A stretch of DNA of 64,000 bases, taken from positions 1 to 64,000 of the forward strand of contig NZ_BDAI01000012.1 in assembly GCF_002091755.1 (NCBI RefSeq), in the 5' to 3' direction. Source of the stretch: Pseudomonas nitroreducens NBRC 12694. Its GTDB lineage: Bacteria > Pseudomonadota > Gammaproteobacteria > Pseudomonadales > Pseudomonadaceae. The notes below the pieces were generated by a model. That model was given only the letters and a program-made list of their open reading frames with translations, was not told the origin of the DNA and made no database searches. A program made the translations under genes and the position numbers. This document shows positions 1 through 9,190 of this stretch, one piece after another (the stretch's first letter is position 1; every line of letters starts with the position of its first letter).

Positions 1-72
1 GGCGGGGTTCAAGTCCTGCACCGGACGAGCAGTGCGCATTTCACGCGCCACTCGTCGGTGCGGGCCTTGGAA

Positions 73-894
73 TCAGCGGGTCTGGCGCTGCTGTAACAGC
101 AGGTTGCTGAAGCCGTTGCCGGCCAGTTGCTTCTGCGCGGCGGAGGCCTTGGCGCGGTCGCCGTAGGGGCCGACCATGACGCGGTACCAGGTTTCGTCGC
201 GCACCGTGCCGGACTCCACGCGGGCGTTCTGGCCCATCATGATGATCTGCGCGCGCAGGTGGTCGGCGTCGGTCTGCTTACGGAACGAGCCGGCCTGCAG
301 GTAGTACTGCGTGGCCGCTACGGCCGGCGGCGGTGTCGGCTTGGCTGGCGTGGTATCGCTGGCCGGAGCCTGCGGCAGCGCCTGCTTCTGCGCGGTCGCG
401 ACCTGGGTCGCTGGCGGCGTGGTGGGCGTTGCCGGCTTGACCACTGCGGGCGGTGGCGGAGTCTGGCCGCTCAGGGCGGTCAGGGCGCGCTGGGTGTCGA
501 TCTTCTCGGCTTCTTCCTTGGTGGCGACCACGGTCGGCGGCGTCTGCGGTTTTGCAGGCTGGGTGGGCGGCGGCACGGCCTCCGGCGGCACGGCGACTTC
601 CGAGCCCGGCAGCAGGGTGTAGAAGTCGTACTTGGGCTTCACCCCGGTGGGCGCGGCCGGCTGTTGCGGCTGCACGGTGCCGGAGGGCTTGTTGGAACCG
701 ACCACGGCCTTGGGCGCCTCCGCCTTCTCGCGTTTGACGTCGTTGCGACCCGGCTCCAGCTTCATCAGGAACATGATGAAGCCGCCGATGGCCAGGCCAG
801 CCACCAGCCAAACCCAGCCGGGGACCGAACTCTTCTTGGCCGGGGCCTGGTAGCGGCTGGCGCCGCGCTTGGGAGCGGGTTTCTTCTTCGCCAT
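73..894 (-). CDS. SPOR-domain membrane protein (FtsN-like)
   Basis: A 273-residue bitopic inner-membrane protein. A basic N-terminus (MAKKKPAPKRG) precedes one transmembrane helix at about residues 25-45 (VPGWVWLVAGLAIGGFIMFL). A long Pro/Ala/Thr-rich periplasmic linker follows, and a C-terminal SPOR domain spans about 195-270 (YYLQAGSFRKQTDADHLRAQ ... WYRVMVGPY). SPOR domains bind denuded septal peptidoglycan, so a role at the division site, like FtsN, is inferred. The gene starts only 6 nt after the argS stop, so it is probably translationally coupled. In P. aeruginosa the same gene lies between argS and hslV (PA5052). The next gene would begin just left of the window; positions 1-72 hold only intergenic sequence. 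Confidence 0.85.
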   Translation of the reverse strand: MAKKKPAPKRGASRYQAPAKKSSVPGWVWLVAGLAIGGFIMFLMKLEPGRNDVKREKAEAPKAVVGSNKPSGTVQPQQPAAPTGVKPKYDFYTLLPGSEVAVPPEAVPPPTQPAKPQTPPTVVATKEEAEKIDTQRALTALSGQTPPPPAVVKPATPTTPPATQVATAQKQALPQAPASDTTPAKPTPPPAVAATQYYLQAGSFRKQTDADHLRAQIIMMGQNARVESGTVRDETWYRVMVGPYGDRAKASAAQKQLAGNGFSNLLLQQRQTR

Positions 895-900
895 GGGTGC

Positions 901-2640
901 TTACATGCGCTCCAGGGTTTCCAGGCCCAGCAACTCCAGGCCCTGCTTGAGGGTACGGCCGGTCAGCGCGGCAAGGCGCAGGCGGCTTTCCTGTTGCGCC
1001 GGGTCTTCGGCGGTGAGGATCGGGCAGTGTTCGTAGAAGCTGGAGAACAGGCCGGCCAGCTCGTACAGGTAGGCGCAGAGGATGTGCGGCACACCCTTGA
1101 TCGCCACGTTGTTGAGCAGGTCGGTGAATTGCGCCAGCTGAGCGGCCAGGGCGATTTCCTGCGGTTGCTGCAGGACGATCTTGCCGCCGACTTCGTCATA
1201 ACCCTTGCCCAGCTTGCGGAAGATGCTCGCCACGCGGGTGTACGCATACAGCAGGTAAGGCGCGGTGTTGCCTTCGAAGCTCAGCATCAGGTCGAAGTTG
1301 AAGCTGTAGTCGCTGGTGCGGTGCTTGGACAGGTCGGCGTATTTCACCGCGCCGATGCCAACGGCGTGGGCGATCTGGCGCAGGTCCTGCTCGCTGAAGT
1401 CGGGGTTCTTGGCCTTCACCAGGGTGTAGGCGCGCTCCTCGGCTTCGATCAGCAGGTCGATCAGCTTCACGGTGCCGCCGTCGCGGGTCTTGAACGGCTT
1501 GCCGTCGGCGCCGTTCATGGTGCCGAAACCCATGTGCTCCAGGTCCATGCTGGCCGGGACGAAACCGGCGCGGCGGGCCACTTCGAACACCTGCTGGAAG
1601 TGCAGGGCCTGGCGCTGGTCGACGAAGTACAGCACGCGGTCGGCGTGCAGCACCTTGTGGCGGTAGCGCATGGCGGCGAGGTCGGTGGTGGCATAGAGGT
1701 AGCCGCCGCCGGCCTTCTGCACGATCACCGGCAGCGGCTCGCCTTCGGCGTTCTTGAACTCGTCGAGGAACACGCACAGGGCGCCGTCGCTCTCGACCAG
1801 CAGGCCCTTGGCGGTCAGGTCGGCGACCACTTGCGCGAGGTCGTCGTTGTAGGCGCTCTCGCCCTTCACGTCGGCCATGGTCAGCTTCACGCCCAGCAGG
1901 TCGTAGACCTTCTGGCAGTGCGACAGGGAAATGTCGTTGAAGCGGGTCCACAGGGCCATGCACTTGGGATCGTTGGCCTGCAGTTTCACCACCAGCTCGC
2001 GGGCACGGTTGGCGAACTCGGGGGACTCGTCGAAGCGTTGCTTGGCCGCGCGGTAGAAGACCTCCAGGTCGTGCAGTTCGGCCTGGGCGTCCACCGGTTG
2101 TTCTTCCAGGTAGGCCAGCAGCATGCCGAACTGGGTGCCCCAGTCGCCCACGTGGTTCTGGCGGATCACGGTGTCGCCAAGGAACTCCAGCACGCGGCTG
2201 ACGCCGTCGCCGATGATGGTCGAGCGCAGGTGGCCGACGTGCATTTCCTTCGCCAGGTTCGGCGAGGACAGGTCCACCACCACGCGCTGCGCGGGGCCGG
2301 CCTTGCGCACACCGATGCGTTCGTCGGCCAGGGCCTTGTCGAGGCTGGCGGCGAGCCAGGCCTGGTCCTGGAAGAAGTTCAGGAAGCCGGGGCCGGCGAT
2401 CTCGACCTTGGCCACTTCCGGGCTCTGCGGCAGCGCCTCGACCAGCTTGGTGGCCAGGTCGCGCGGCTTCATGCCGGCGGGCTTGGCCAGCATCATGGCG
2501 ATGTTGCTGGCGAAGTCACCGTGGGTTCGGTCCTTGGTGTTCTCCACCTGGATGTCGGGCGTCAGGCCGGCCGGCAGGGTGCCGTCTTCGGTGAGGCTGA
2601 CAAGGGCTTGCTGGATCAGGTGGCGAATCGTGTCTTTCAT
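901..2640 (-). CDS. argS: Arginyl-tRNA synthetase
   Basis: Class I aminoacyl-tRNA synthetase that charges tRNA-Arg with arginine in the cytosol. The HIGH-type signature is visible as HVGH in NLAKEMHVGHLRSTIIGDG. The N-terminal Arg-tRNA-synthetase domain (about 1-85) and the C-terminal DALR anticodon-binding domain (ending GLELLGLETLERM) are both present. The KMSKS region reads as the divergent GFGTMNGADGKPFKTRDGG, as in other Pseudomonas ArgS. I chose the ATG at 2640 (MKDTIRHLIQQ, 579 aa) because a GGAG Shine-Dalgarno lies just upstream; an ATG 24 nt further upstream is possible but less likely. It is co-oriented with the SPOR gene. Confidence 0.97.
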   Translation of the reverse strand: MKDTIRHLIQQALVSLTEDGTLPAGLTPDIQVENTKDRTHGDFASNIAMMLAKPAGMKPRDLATKLVEALPQSPEVAKVEIAGPGFLNFFQDQAWLAASLDKALADERIGVRKAGPAQRVVVDLSSPNLAKEMHVGHLRSTIIGDGVSRVLEFLGDTVIRQNHVGDWGTQFGMLLAYLEEQPVDAQAELHDLEVFYRAAKQRFDESPEFANRARELVVKLQANDPKCMALWTRFNDISLSHCQKVYDLLGVKLTMADVKGESAYNDDLAQVVADLTAKGLLVESDGALCVFLDEFKNAEGEPLPVIVQKAGGGYLYATTDLAAMRYRHKVLHADRVLYFVDQRQALHFQQVFEVARRAGFVPASMDLEHMGFGTMNGADGKPFKTRDGGTVKLIDLLIEAEERAYTLVKAKNPDFSEQDLRQIAHAVGIGAVKYADLSKHRTSDYSFNFDLMLSFEGNTAPYLLYAYTRVASIFRKLGKGYDEVGGKIVLQQPQEIALAAQLAQFTDLLNNVAIKGVPHILCAYLYELAGLFSSFYEHCPILTAEDPAQQESRLRLAALTGRTLKQGLELLGLETLERM

Positions 2641-2845
2641 GGTTTTCTCCGTGCTCGCGTGCATCCGGCGCGCGCGACCGGTTATCGGGCTCAGAACCGC
2701 GCATTATCCGTGGCTGGGCATGGCTTGCCAACCGCGGAGCGCTCCGAGTTCAGTCTCGCCGCTGTGCCATCCGTCGCGGCTGATGGAAGTCAATGTAGGA
2801 CGGTTCCGGCACGGCGGACGGGTTCTTGGGAATAAAAGAGGGCCG

Positions 2846-5065
2846 TCAGAACAGATCGATCGGGTCGACATCCAGCGACCAGCGTACCTGGCGCCCGCTG
2901 GGCATGCCCTCTAGCGTCTGCAGCCAGGGGGTGAGAAGACGGTGCAGCGGTGCGCGGGCCGTGCTCATCAGCAGCAACTGGGCGCGATAGCGACCGGCGC
3001 GACGCTCCATGGGCGCCGGCACCGGGCCGAGGAGTTCCACGTCGTGGCCCAGGGTGGCCTGCAGACGCTCGGCCTCGGCGCAGGCCTCGTCGAGGAAACC
3101 TTCGGCCTGCCCTGGCTTGTGCGCCTCGGCGCGTAGCAGCGCCAGGTGCGAGAAGGGCGGCAGGCCGGCGGAGCGGCGCTCGGTGAGGGCCTGCTCGGCG
3201 AAGGCGAAGTAACCCTGCTCGGTGAGTTGTACCAGCAGCGGGTGGTCGGCCAGATGGGTCTGGATCAGCACGCGGCCCGGCTCCTCGGCGCGCCCGGCGC
3301 GGCCGGCGACCTGGACGATCTGCTGGGCCATGCGCTCGCTGGCGCGGAAGTCGGCGGAGAACAGCCCGCCATCGGCATCGAGGATCGCCACCAGGGTGAC
3401 CCGCGGGAAGTGGTGACCCTTGGCGAGCATCTGCGTGCCGACCAGGATGCACGGCTCGCCCTTGTTGATGGTGGCGAACAGGTCGCGCATGGCGTGCTTG
3501 CGCGAGGTGCTGTCGCGGTCGATGCGCAGCACCGGGTAGTCCGGGAAGAGAATGCGCAGGCGCTCTTCGGCGCGCTCGGTGCCGGCGCCGACCGGGCGCA
3601 GGTCCACGGTGCCGCATTTCGGGCAGTTGCGCGGCGGCCGCTCGCGGTGGTCGCAGTGGTGGCAGCGCAGTTCGCCACTGCCCTGGTGCACGGTCATCCG
3701 TGCATCGCAGCGCGGACACTGGCTGATCCAGCCGCAGTCGTGGCACAGCAGGGTGGGGGCGAAGCCGCGGCGGTTCAGGTAGACCAGCACCTGCTGGCCG
3801 GCGGCCAGGGTTTCCTTGATCGAGCGCTGCAACGGCATGGAGATGCCGGAATCCAGCGGCAGGCTCTTCACGTCCAGGCGGTGGAACTTCGGCTGGTGCG
3901 CGCCGCCGGCCCGCTGGGTCAGGCGTAGCAGGCCGTAGCGGCCGCTCTGGGCGTTGTGCAGGCTTTCCAGCGCCGGCGTGGCGGAGCCCAGCAGGATCGG
4001 CACGTTCTCCAGTCGCGCGCGCACCAGGGCGAGGTCGCGGGCGTGGTAGCGCAGGCCTTCCTGCTGTTTATAGGAAGCGTCGTGTTCCTCGTCGATGATG
4101 ATCAGCCCCGGATTCTTCAGCGGGGTGAACAGTGCCGAGCGGGTGCCGATGATGATGTCCGCCTCGCCGTCGCGAGCCGCCAGCCAGGCGTCCAGCCGCT
4201 CCCGGTCGGTCAGCGCCGAATGCAGCAGGGCGATTCGCGCGTTGAAGCGGCGCTCGAAGCGGCTCAGGGTCTGCGGGCCGAGGTTGATCTCGGGGATCAG
4301 CACCAGTGCCTGTTTGCCGGCCTCCAGGGTTTCGCGGATCAGTTGCAGGTAGACCTCGGTCTTGCCGCTGCCGGTGACGCCTGCCAGGAGGAAGCTGTGG
4401 AAGCTGCCGAAGCCGGCGCGCACGGCTTCGAAGGCGGCACGTTGCTCGGCGTTGAGCGGCAGTTCCGCCTGCGCCAGCCACGGGCCATGGTGCGGTGGCA
4501 CGCTGTGCTCGCGCACTTCCAGGGTGACCAGACCTTTTTCCTGCAGCAGGTCGAGGCTGTCCTTGTTGATCTGCAACTGGCTGAGCAGGTCGTGGGCGAC
4601 ACCATGGGGGTGCTGCTTGAGGATCTTCAGCGTCTCGCGCTGGCGCGGCGCGCGGGCCAGGCGCGGATCTTCCTCGCGGGCACCGGGTTCGGCGTGCCAG
4701 AAGCGCTGCTGGCGCGCCTCGGCCGGGTCGCCCTGGCGCAGCAGGTTGGGCAGTGCCCAGGAGAAGGTGTCGCCCAGGCTGTGCTGGTAGTACTGCGCCG
4801 TCCAGCGGCACAACTCCAGCAGGTGCGCCGGCATCGGCGGCTCGCGGTCGAGCACCGCCAGGGCCGGGCGCAGCTTGTCCGCCGGCACGTCGGAGGTTTC
4901 CACCTGCTCCACCAGCACACCGACCATCTCCCGCCGGCCGAACGGCACGCGCAGGCGCACGCCCGGCTGCAGGCGCGTCACGTCGACCCCGCGCGGAGGC
5001 AGGTAGTCGAACAGGCGGCGCAGCGGCGAGGGCAGGGCGAGACGTAGGATGGCGGGTGTGGGCAC
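2846..5065 (-). CDS. priA: Primosomal protein N' (replication restart helicase)
   Basis: Superfamily 2 3'-5' DNA helicase that reloads the replisome at stalled forks. Visible features are an N-terminal 3'-BD domain (ILRLALPSPLRRLFDY), Walker A GVTGSGKTEVY, the DEEH box (IIDEEHDASYKQ), and a cysteine cluster for two zinc ions (CHDCGWISQCPRC and CHHCDHRERPPRNCPKC). A GTG start at 5065 gives VPTPAILRLALPSP and 739 residues, the length I recall for P. aeruginosa PriA. An in-frame ATG at 5113 would add 16 residues; neither start has a clear Shine-Dalgarno. It is divergent from rpmE, as in other pseudomonads. Confidence 0.95.
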   Translation of the reverse strand: MPTPAILRLALPSPLRRLFDYLPPRGVDVTRLQPGVRLRVPFGRREMVGVLVEQVETSDVPADKLRPALAVLDREPPMPAHLLELCRWTAQYYQHSLGDTFSWALPNLLRQGDPAEARQQRFWHAEPGAREEDPRLARAPRQRETLKILKQHPHGVAHDLLSQLQINKDSLDLLQEKGLVTLEVREHSVPPHHGPWLAQAELPLNAEQRAAFEAVRAGFGSFHSFLLAGVTGSGKTEVYLQLIRETLEAGKQALVLIPEINLGPQTLSRFERRFNARIALLHSALTDRERLDAWLAARDGEADIIIGTRSALFTPLKNPGLIIIDEEHDASYKQQEGLRYHARDLALVRARLENVPILLGSATPALESLHNAQSGRYGLLRLTQRAGGAHQPKFHRLDVKSLPLDSGISMPLQRSIKETLAAGQQVLVYLNRRGFAPTLLCHDCGWISQCPRCDARMTVHQGSGELRCHHCDHRERPPRNCPKCGTVDLRPVGAGTERAEERLRILFPDYPVLRIDRDSTSRKHAMRDLFATINKGEPCILVGTQMLAKGHHFPRVTLVAILDADGGLFSADFRASERMAQQIVQVAGRAGRAEEPGRVLIQTHLADHPLLVQLTEQGYFAFAEQALTERRSAGLPPFSHLALLRAEAHKPGQAEGFLDEACAEAERLQATLGHDVELLGPVPAPMERRAGRYRAQLLLMSTARAPLHRLLTPWLQTLEGMPSGRQVRWSLDVDPIDLF

Positions 5066-5137
5066 GCGACGGATTCCGGGGCGGCTGGGAGCGCTGGATG
5101 GTAGCATGGGCAATGCGACGGTCGGTCATGCCTGATC

Positions 5138-5165
5138 TTGCGTTGAAAGCGTTCTCTGGTATGAT
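5138..5165 (+). promoter_or_regulatory. Putative sigma-70 promoter of rpmE
   Basis: TTGCGT (5138-5143), 16 nt, then TATGAT (5160-5165). The -10 hexamer matches five of six consensus bases. It points toward rpmE and would give a leader of about 110 nt. Prediction by eye only. Confidence 0.45.
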
Positions 5166-5282
5166 CCACGCCCTTAATTTCCGTGCGGTGCCCGGTAAAA
5201 GATCCCGCCCGCGGTCCTTGATGACCGTGGCTCGGCTTCTGCCAGAGACTGGGTGGCGGCACACCACTGAGAGGAAGAGACC

Positions 5283-5498
5283 ATGAAACCGGAAATCCAT
5301 CCCGCGTACGAAGACATCGAAGCCACCTGCAGCTGCGGCAACGTGATCAAAACTCGTTCGACCCTGTGCAAAGGCATCCACCTGGACGTCTGCTCCGAAT
5401 GCCACCCGTTCTACACTGGCAAGCAGAAAGTCCTGGACACCGGCGGCCGTATCGATCGCTTCAACCAGCGCTTCGCCATGTTCGGCGGCAAGAAGTAA
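5283..5498 (+). CDS. rpmE: 50S ribosomal protein L31 (zinc-binding type)
   Basis: Large-subunit ribosomal protein of 71 residues. It has the four cysteines of the zinc-binding (C+) form: CSC near residues 16-18 and CSEC near 37-40, so it is the zinc-replete paralogue rather than the Zur-regulated C-minus form. A GAGG Shine-Dalgarno precedes the ATG. The gene is divergent from priA and is followed after 24 nt by the secreted nuclease gene, inside which lies a strong terminator. Confidence 0.97.
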   Translation: MKPEIHPAYEDIEATCSCGNVIKTRSTLCKGIHLDVCSECHPFYTGKQKVLDTGGRIDRFNQRFAMFGGKK

Positions 5499-5522
5499 GA
5501 TCGATTTCCGGAAAGAACCTTC

Positions 5523-6323
5523 ATGGTTTTTTACGGCATCTCGAAAAAGGCGTCCCTCGTGGGCGCCTTTTTTATGGCTGTCCTTTTTTTCCTGGACGCC
5601 AGCGCCGCCTGCCCGAAGCCTTCGTCAGCGGAAACGGTACGCGTGGCACGGGTGGTGGACGGTGACACGCTGAAGCTGGCCGACGGCCGCAGCGTCCGCC
5701 TGATCGGTGTGAACGCCCCGGAACTGGCCCATCACGGCCGCTCCGAAGAACCCTTTGCCGTTGCCGCCCAGCGTCGCCTGCAGGAGCTGGTGGCGGCCAA
5801 TGACGGCGAGGTCGGCCTGGTTCCCGGCCAGCAGGGCAAGGATAAGTACGGCCGCACGCTGGCCCACGCCTATGACGCCCGCGGCAACAACCTCGAATCC
5901 CGCCTGCTCGCCGAAGGCCTGGGCTACCTTGTAGCTATCGCCCCCAATACGGATCTCACCGCCTGCCAGCGCGCCGCCGAGCGCGAGGCGCGCAGCGCCC
6001 AGCGGGGGTTGTGGAGAAAATCTCCGGTGCAGGTGGCGGAACAGCTTCACGAAAGCGGCTTTGCGGTGGTGCGTGGACGGGTGGAACAGGTACAACGCAA
6101 TCGCGGTGGTCTGTGGATCGATCTCGACGGCCCGTTGGTGCTACGCATTGAGCCCCGACTCCTGAGCCAGTTCGACGATGCAACCCTGCGTGAGCTGAAG
6201 GGTCGACAAATAGAAGCGCGCGGCTGGGTCATCGACCGTGCCGAGCGCGGTGGAGTGAAAACCGGACAGGCGCGCTGGATGCTGCCTGTAACCGACCCGG
6301 CGATGATGGAGGTATTGCCATGA
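5523..6323 (+). CDS. Secreted thermonuclease-like (SNase) protein
   Basis: A 266-residue exported protein with a staphylococcal-nuclease fold at about residues 38-160. The pattern VVDGDTLKLADG, VRLIGVNAPE and KYGRTLAH carries the catalytic Arg, Glu, Arg and the Asp residues of the family, so calcium-dependent phosphodiesterase activity is expected. A second OB-like domain occupies about 170-260. The start at 5523 gives a convincing signal peptide (KK, then ASLVGAFFMAVLFFLDASAA) and has a GGAAAG Shine-Dalgarno. An alternative ATG at 5574 would leave almost no signal sequence. A rho-independent terminator lies inside codons 8-17. The stop overlaps the next gene by 4 nt (ATGA). Corresponds to PAO1 PA5048. 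Confidence 0.88.
   Translation: MVFYGISKKASLVGAFFMAVLFFLDASAACPKPSSAETVRVARVVDGDTLKLADGRSVRLIGVNAPELAHHGRSEEPFAVAAQRRLQELVAANDGEVGLVPGQQGKDKYGRTLAHAYDARGNNLESRLLAEGLGYLVAIAPNTDLTACQRAAEREARSAQRGLWRKSPVQVAEQLHESGFAVVRGRVEQVQRNRGGLWIDLDGPLVLRIEPRLLSQFDDATLRELKGRQIEARGWVIDRAERGGVKTGQARWMLPVTDPAMMEVLP
5544..5573 (+). terminator. Rho-independent terminator inside nuclease gene
   Basis: Stem AAAAAGGCGTCCC / GGGCGCCTTTTTT with one bulged base, loop TCGT, ending in six T. It lies 46 nt after the rpmE stop, so it can terminate rpmE mRNA, yet it is within the signal-peptide codons of the nuclease gene. Confidence 0.8.
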
Positions 6324-7771
6324 GCGTGCGCTCGTTCGGAATCCTGGTGTTGCTGGCGCTGCTGAGCGTCCTCGGCGGTTGCGCCACCAACCCGGCCACC
6401 GGCAAGTCTGACTTCGTGATGATGAGCGAGCAGAGCGAGCTGGAGATGGGCCAGAAGTACAGCCAGGAAATCGCCAAGCAGTACCCGCGCTATGAGGATG
6501 CCAAGCTGCAGGCCTACGTCCAGCAGGTTGGCGAGCGGGTCGCCCGCGCCGGCGACCGGCCGCAGCTGCAGTATCACTTCACGGTCATCGACACCCCCGA
6601 CATCAACGCCTTCGCCCTGCCCGGCGGCTACATCTATATCCACCGCGGGCTGATGGCGTATCTGGGCTCGGAGGCGGAGCTGGCCGCCGTGCTCGGCCAC
6701 GAGGTCGGCCACGTGACCGCGCGGCATAGCGTCAAGCAGCAGAGCCAGTCGAGCGCCTGGAGCATCCTCGGCCAGGCCGTGGCCCTTGGCACCGGTGTCG
6801 GCGCTGCCGCCGACCTCACCAACGTGCTCGGCACCGCCTTCGTGCGCGGCTATGGCCGCGACATGGAGCTGGAGGCCGACGGCCTGGGCGCCAAGTACCT
6901 GGCCCGCGCCGGCTACGACCCGACCGCCATGATCCAGGTGGTGCGGGTGCTGAAGAACCAGGAAGACTTCGCCCGCGATGAGGCGGCGCGCAAGGGCCAG
7001 GCGGCCCAGCCGGTCGGCTACCACGGGCTGTTCGACACCCACCCGGACAACGATGAGCGCCTCAAGCAGGTCCTCGGCCCGGCCCAGGCCCTGGCCGGCA
7101 GTGGCCAGCGCGAAGTCGCTGCCGAGCGCTACCTGAAAGCCATCGACGGCATGCCCTTCGGCGATTCCGCCGCCAGCGGCGTGCGCCGCGGGCAGAGCTT
7201 CTACCACTCGGAACTGGACTTCACCCTGACCTACCCGGCCGGCTGGGGCATCCTCAACCAGCCGACCGCGCTGGTGGGCTACACCGCCGACCAGCAGGCC
7301 TACATCGGCATGAAGCTGGTACCGCGCGATGGCCAGCTGACTCCGGCGGAATACCTGCGCAAGGGGGCTGGCGGGCGGTTATCGAACGAAGAAAGCTTCC
7401 AGCAGAACGGCCTCGACGTTGCCACTGGCGTGGTTCCCGGCAATCCGGCCCGTCGCGCGGCCGTGGTCTACCAGAAGGACCACGCCTACCTGTTCATCGG
7501 TGTGGTCAAAGGTCGCGCCTCGCTGGAGAGCGAGGACGATCACTTCATGCAGGTCATCCGCAGCTTCCGACCCATGCGTGCCGACGAGCAGAAACTCGCG
7601 CAACCGCGCCGGATCGCCGTCGTTCAGGTCAAATCCGGGCAGACTGTCGAGCAGTTCGCGAAGGCAGAAACCGGTCCGGAATCTGACTCGATAAATCGTA
7701 TACGTTTATTGAATGACTTGTATCCAACTGGTCAGCCAAAACCGGGCGACTGGCTGAAAGTCGTACGCTAG
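6320..7771 (+). CDS. M48-family metalloprotease lipoprotein (BepA/LoiP-like)
   Basis: A 483-residue periplasmic lipoprotein. The signal peptide ends in a lipobox (LSVLGGC, Cys about residue 21). An M48 zinc protease domain follows at about 30-260, with the HEVGH zinc/catalytic motif near residue 131 and a downstream Glu ligand in MELEAD. Family members degrade misassembled outer-membrane proteins. The C-terminal part ends in a LysM-like segment (VVQVKSGQTVEQFAKAE ... KPGDWLKVVR). It overlaps the nuclease stop by 4 nt, so the two exported proteins are probably co-translated. Corresponds to PAO1 PA5047. Confidence 0.9.
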   Translation: MSVRSFGILVLLALLSVLGGCATNPATGKSDFVMMSEQSELEMGQKYSQEIAKQYPRYEDAKLQAYVQQVGERVARAGDRPQLQYHFTVIDTPDINAFALPGGYIYIHRGLMAYLGSEAELAAVLGHEVGHVTARHSVKQQSQSSAWSILGQAVALGTGVGAAADLTNVLGTAFVRGYGRDMELEADGLGAKYLARAGYDPTAMIQVVRVLKNQEDFARDEAARKGQAAQPVGYHGLFDTHPDNDERLKQVLGPAQALAGSGQREVAAERYLKAIDGMPFGDSAASGVRRGQSFYHSELDFTLTYPAGWGILNQPTALVGYTADQQAYIGMKLVPRDGQLTPAEYLRKGAGGRLSNEESFQQNGLDVATGVVPGNPARRAAVVYQKDHAYLFIGVVKGRASLESEDDHFMQVIRSFRPMRADEQKLAQPRRIAVVQVKSGQTVEQFAKAETGPESDSINRIRLLNDLYPTGQPKPGDWLKVVR

Positions 7772-7800
7772 AGGTCTTGACAGCTGGGGCCTGGGCTACC

Positions 7801-7829
7801 TTGGCAGGTGCGGCCTTTCTGCGTATGCT
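7801..7829 (+). promoter_or_regulatory. Putative sigma-70 promoter of malic enzyme gene
   Basis: TTGGCA (7801-7806), 17-nt spacer, TATGCT (7824-7829). The hexamers match five and four of six consensus bases with ideal spacing, about 45 nt before the ATG. Confidence 0.55.
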
Positions 7830-7874
7830 CGGTCCCCCGTCTGTCCAACAAGCAACAAAAGCGGAAGTGCCCAA

Positions 7875-9143
7875 ATGTCTGATCTCAAGACCGCTGCCCT
7901 CGAATATCACGCCCAACCCCGCCCCGGAAAACTGAGCGTCGAGCTGACCAAGCCGACCGTGACCGCCCGCGACCTGTCGCTGGCGTACAGCCCGGGTGTC
8001 GCCGAGCCGGTCCGCGAAATCGCGCGTGACCCCGAGCTTGCCTTCAAGTACACCGGCAAGGGCAACCTGGTCGCGGTCATTTCCGACGGCACCGCCATCC
8101 TCGGCCTGGGCAACCTCGGCCCGCTGGCCTCCAAGCCGGTCATGGAAGGCAAGGGCGTCCTGTTCAAGCGCTTCGCCGGTGTCGACGTATTCGACATCGA
8201 AGTCGACGCCGAGAGCCCGCAGGCCTTCATCGATACCGTCAAGCGCATCTCCATCACCTTCGGCGGCATCAACCTGGAAGACATCAAGGCACCCGAGTGC
8301 TTCGAGATCGAGCGCGCCCTGATCGAACAGTGCGACATCCCGGTGTTCCACGATGACCAGCACGGCACCGCCATCGTGACCGCCGCCGGCATGCTCAACG
8401 CCCTGGAAATCGCCGGCAAGAAGCTGGAAACCGCGAAGATCGTCTGCCTCGGTGCCGGCGCTGCCGCCATCTCCTGCATGAAGCTGCTGGTGAGCATGGG
8501 CGCCAAGGTCGAGAACATCTACATGATCGACCGCCAGGGCGTGATCCACGCCGGCCGTAACGACCTGAACCAGTACAAGGCGGTGTTCGCCACCGAGACC
8601 GACAAACGCACCCTGTCCGACGCCCTGGAAGGCGCCGACGTGTTCGTTGGCCTGTCCGGCGCCAACCTGCTCAGCGCCGAAGACCTCCAGCGCATGGCGC
8701 CGAACCCGATCGTCTTCGCCTGCTCGAACCCGGACCCGGAGATCAAACCGGAACTGGCCCACGCCACCCGCAACGACGTGATCATGGCCACCGGCCGTTC
8801 GGACTATCCGAACCAGGTCAACAATGTGCTCGGCTTCCCCTTCATCTTCCGCGGTGCCCTGGACGTGCGCGCCACTCGCATCAACGAAGAAATGAAGATC
8901 GCTGCTGCCCTGGCCCTGCGTGACCTGGCCAAGCTGCCGGTACCCAAGGACGTGTGCGACGCCTACGGCGTGACCGCCCTGGAATTCGGCCGCGAGTACA
9001 TCATTCCGAAGCCGATGGACAAGCGCCTGATCACCATCGTTTCCGATGCCGTGGCCAAGGCCGCCATCGAGACCGGCGTGGCGACCCTGCCGTATCCGAA
9101 GCACTACCCGCTGCAGTCGGTGGAAGACGTCTTCAAAGGCTGA
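7875..9143 (+). CDS. maeB: Malic enzyme (NADP-dependent type)
   Basis: Oxidative decarboxylation of malate to pyruvate in the cytosol, giving NAD(P)H. This 422-residue form has the malic N-domain (SLAYSPGVAEP, tyrosine and lysine region) and the NAD-binding domain (ETAKIVCLGAGAAAISCMKLL). It lacks the C-terminal phosphotransacetylase-like domain found in long MaeB proteins. FHDDQHGTAIV is the family metal/substrate motif. A promoter precedes it and a strong terminator follows, so it is monocistronic. Corresponds to PAO1 PA5046; in PAO1 the next gene is ponA, which is absent here. Confidence 0.93.
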   Translation: MSDLKTAALEYHAQPRPGKLSVELTKPTVTARDLSLAYSPGVAEPVREIARDPELAFKYTGKGNLVAVISDGTAILGLGNLGPLASKPVMEGKGVLFKRFAGVDVFDIEVDAESPQAFIDTVKRISITFGGINLEDIKAPECFEIERALIEQCDIPVFHDDQHGTAIVTAAGMLNALEIAGKKLETAKIVCLGAGAAAISCMKLLVSMGAKVENIYMIDRQGVIHAGRNDLNQYKAVFATETDKRTLSDALEGADVFVGLSGANLLSAEDLQRMAPNPIVFACSNPDPEIKPELAHATRNDVIMATGRSDYPNQVNNVLGFPFIFRGALDVRATRINEEMKIAAALALRDLAKLPVPKDVCDAYGVTALEFGREYIIPKPMDKRLITIVSDAVAKAAIETGVATLPYPKHYPLQSVEDVFKG

Positions 9144-9160
9144 TTCCGTCTGACCTGGAG

Positions 9161-9190
9161 AACCCCGCCTCGGCGGGGTTTTTCTTTTTC
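9161..9190 (+). terminator. Rho-independent terminator of malic enzyme gene
   Basis: Stem AACCCCGC / GCGGGGTT with loop CTCG followed by TTTCTTTTTC, 18 nt after the stop codon. Confidence 0.9.

Noticed and set aside
127..2835. 902-codon open frame on the plus strand opposite the SPOR gene and argS
   Set aside because: Antisense shadow of GC-rich genes; composition is low-complexity Gly/Arg/Leu/Gln and no family is recognisable, while the minus strand encodes clear proteins.
7777..7782. TTGACA as -35 for the malic enzyme promoter
   Set aside because: 41 nt from the TATGCT -10; TTGGCA at 7801 has the correct 17-nt spacing.
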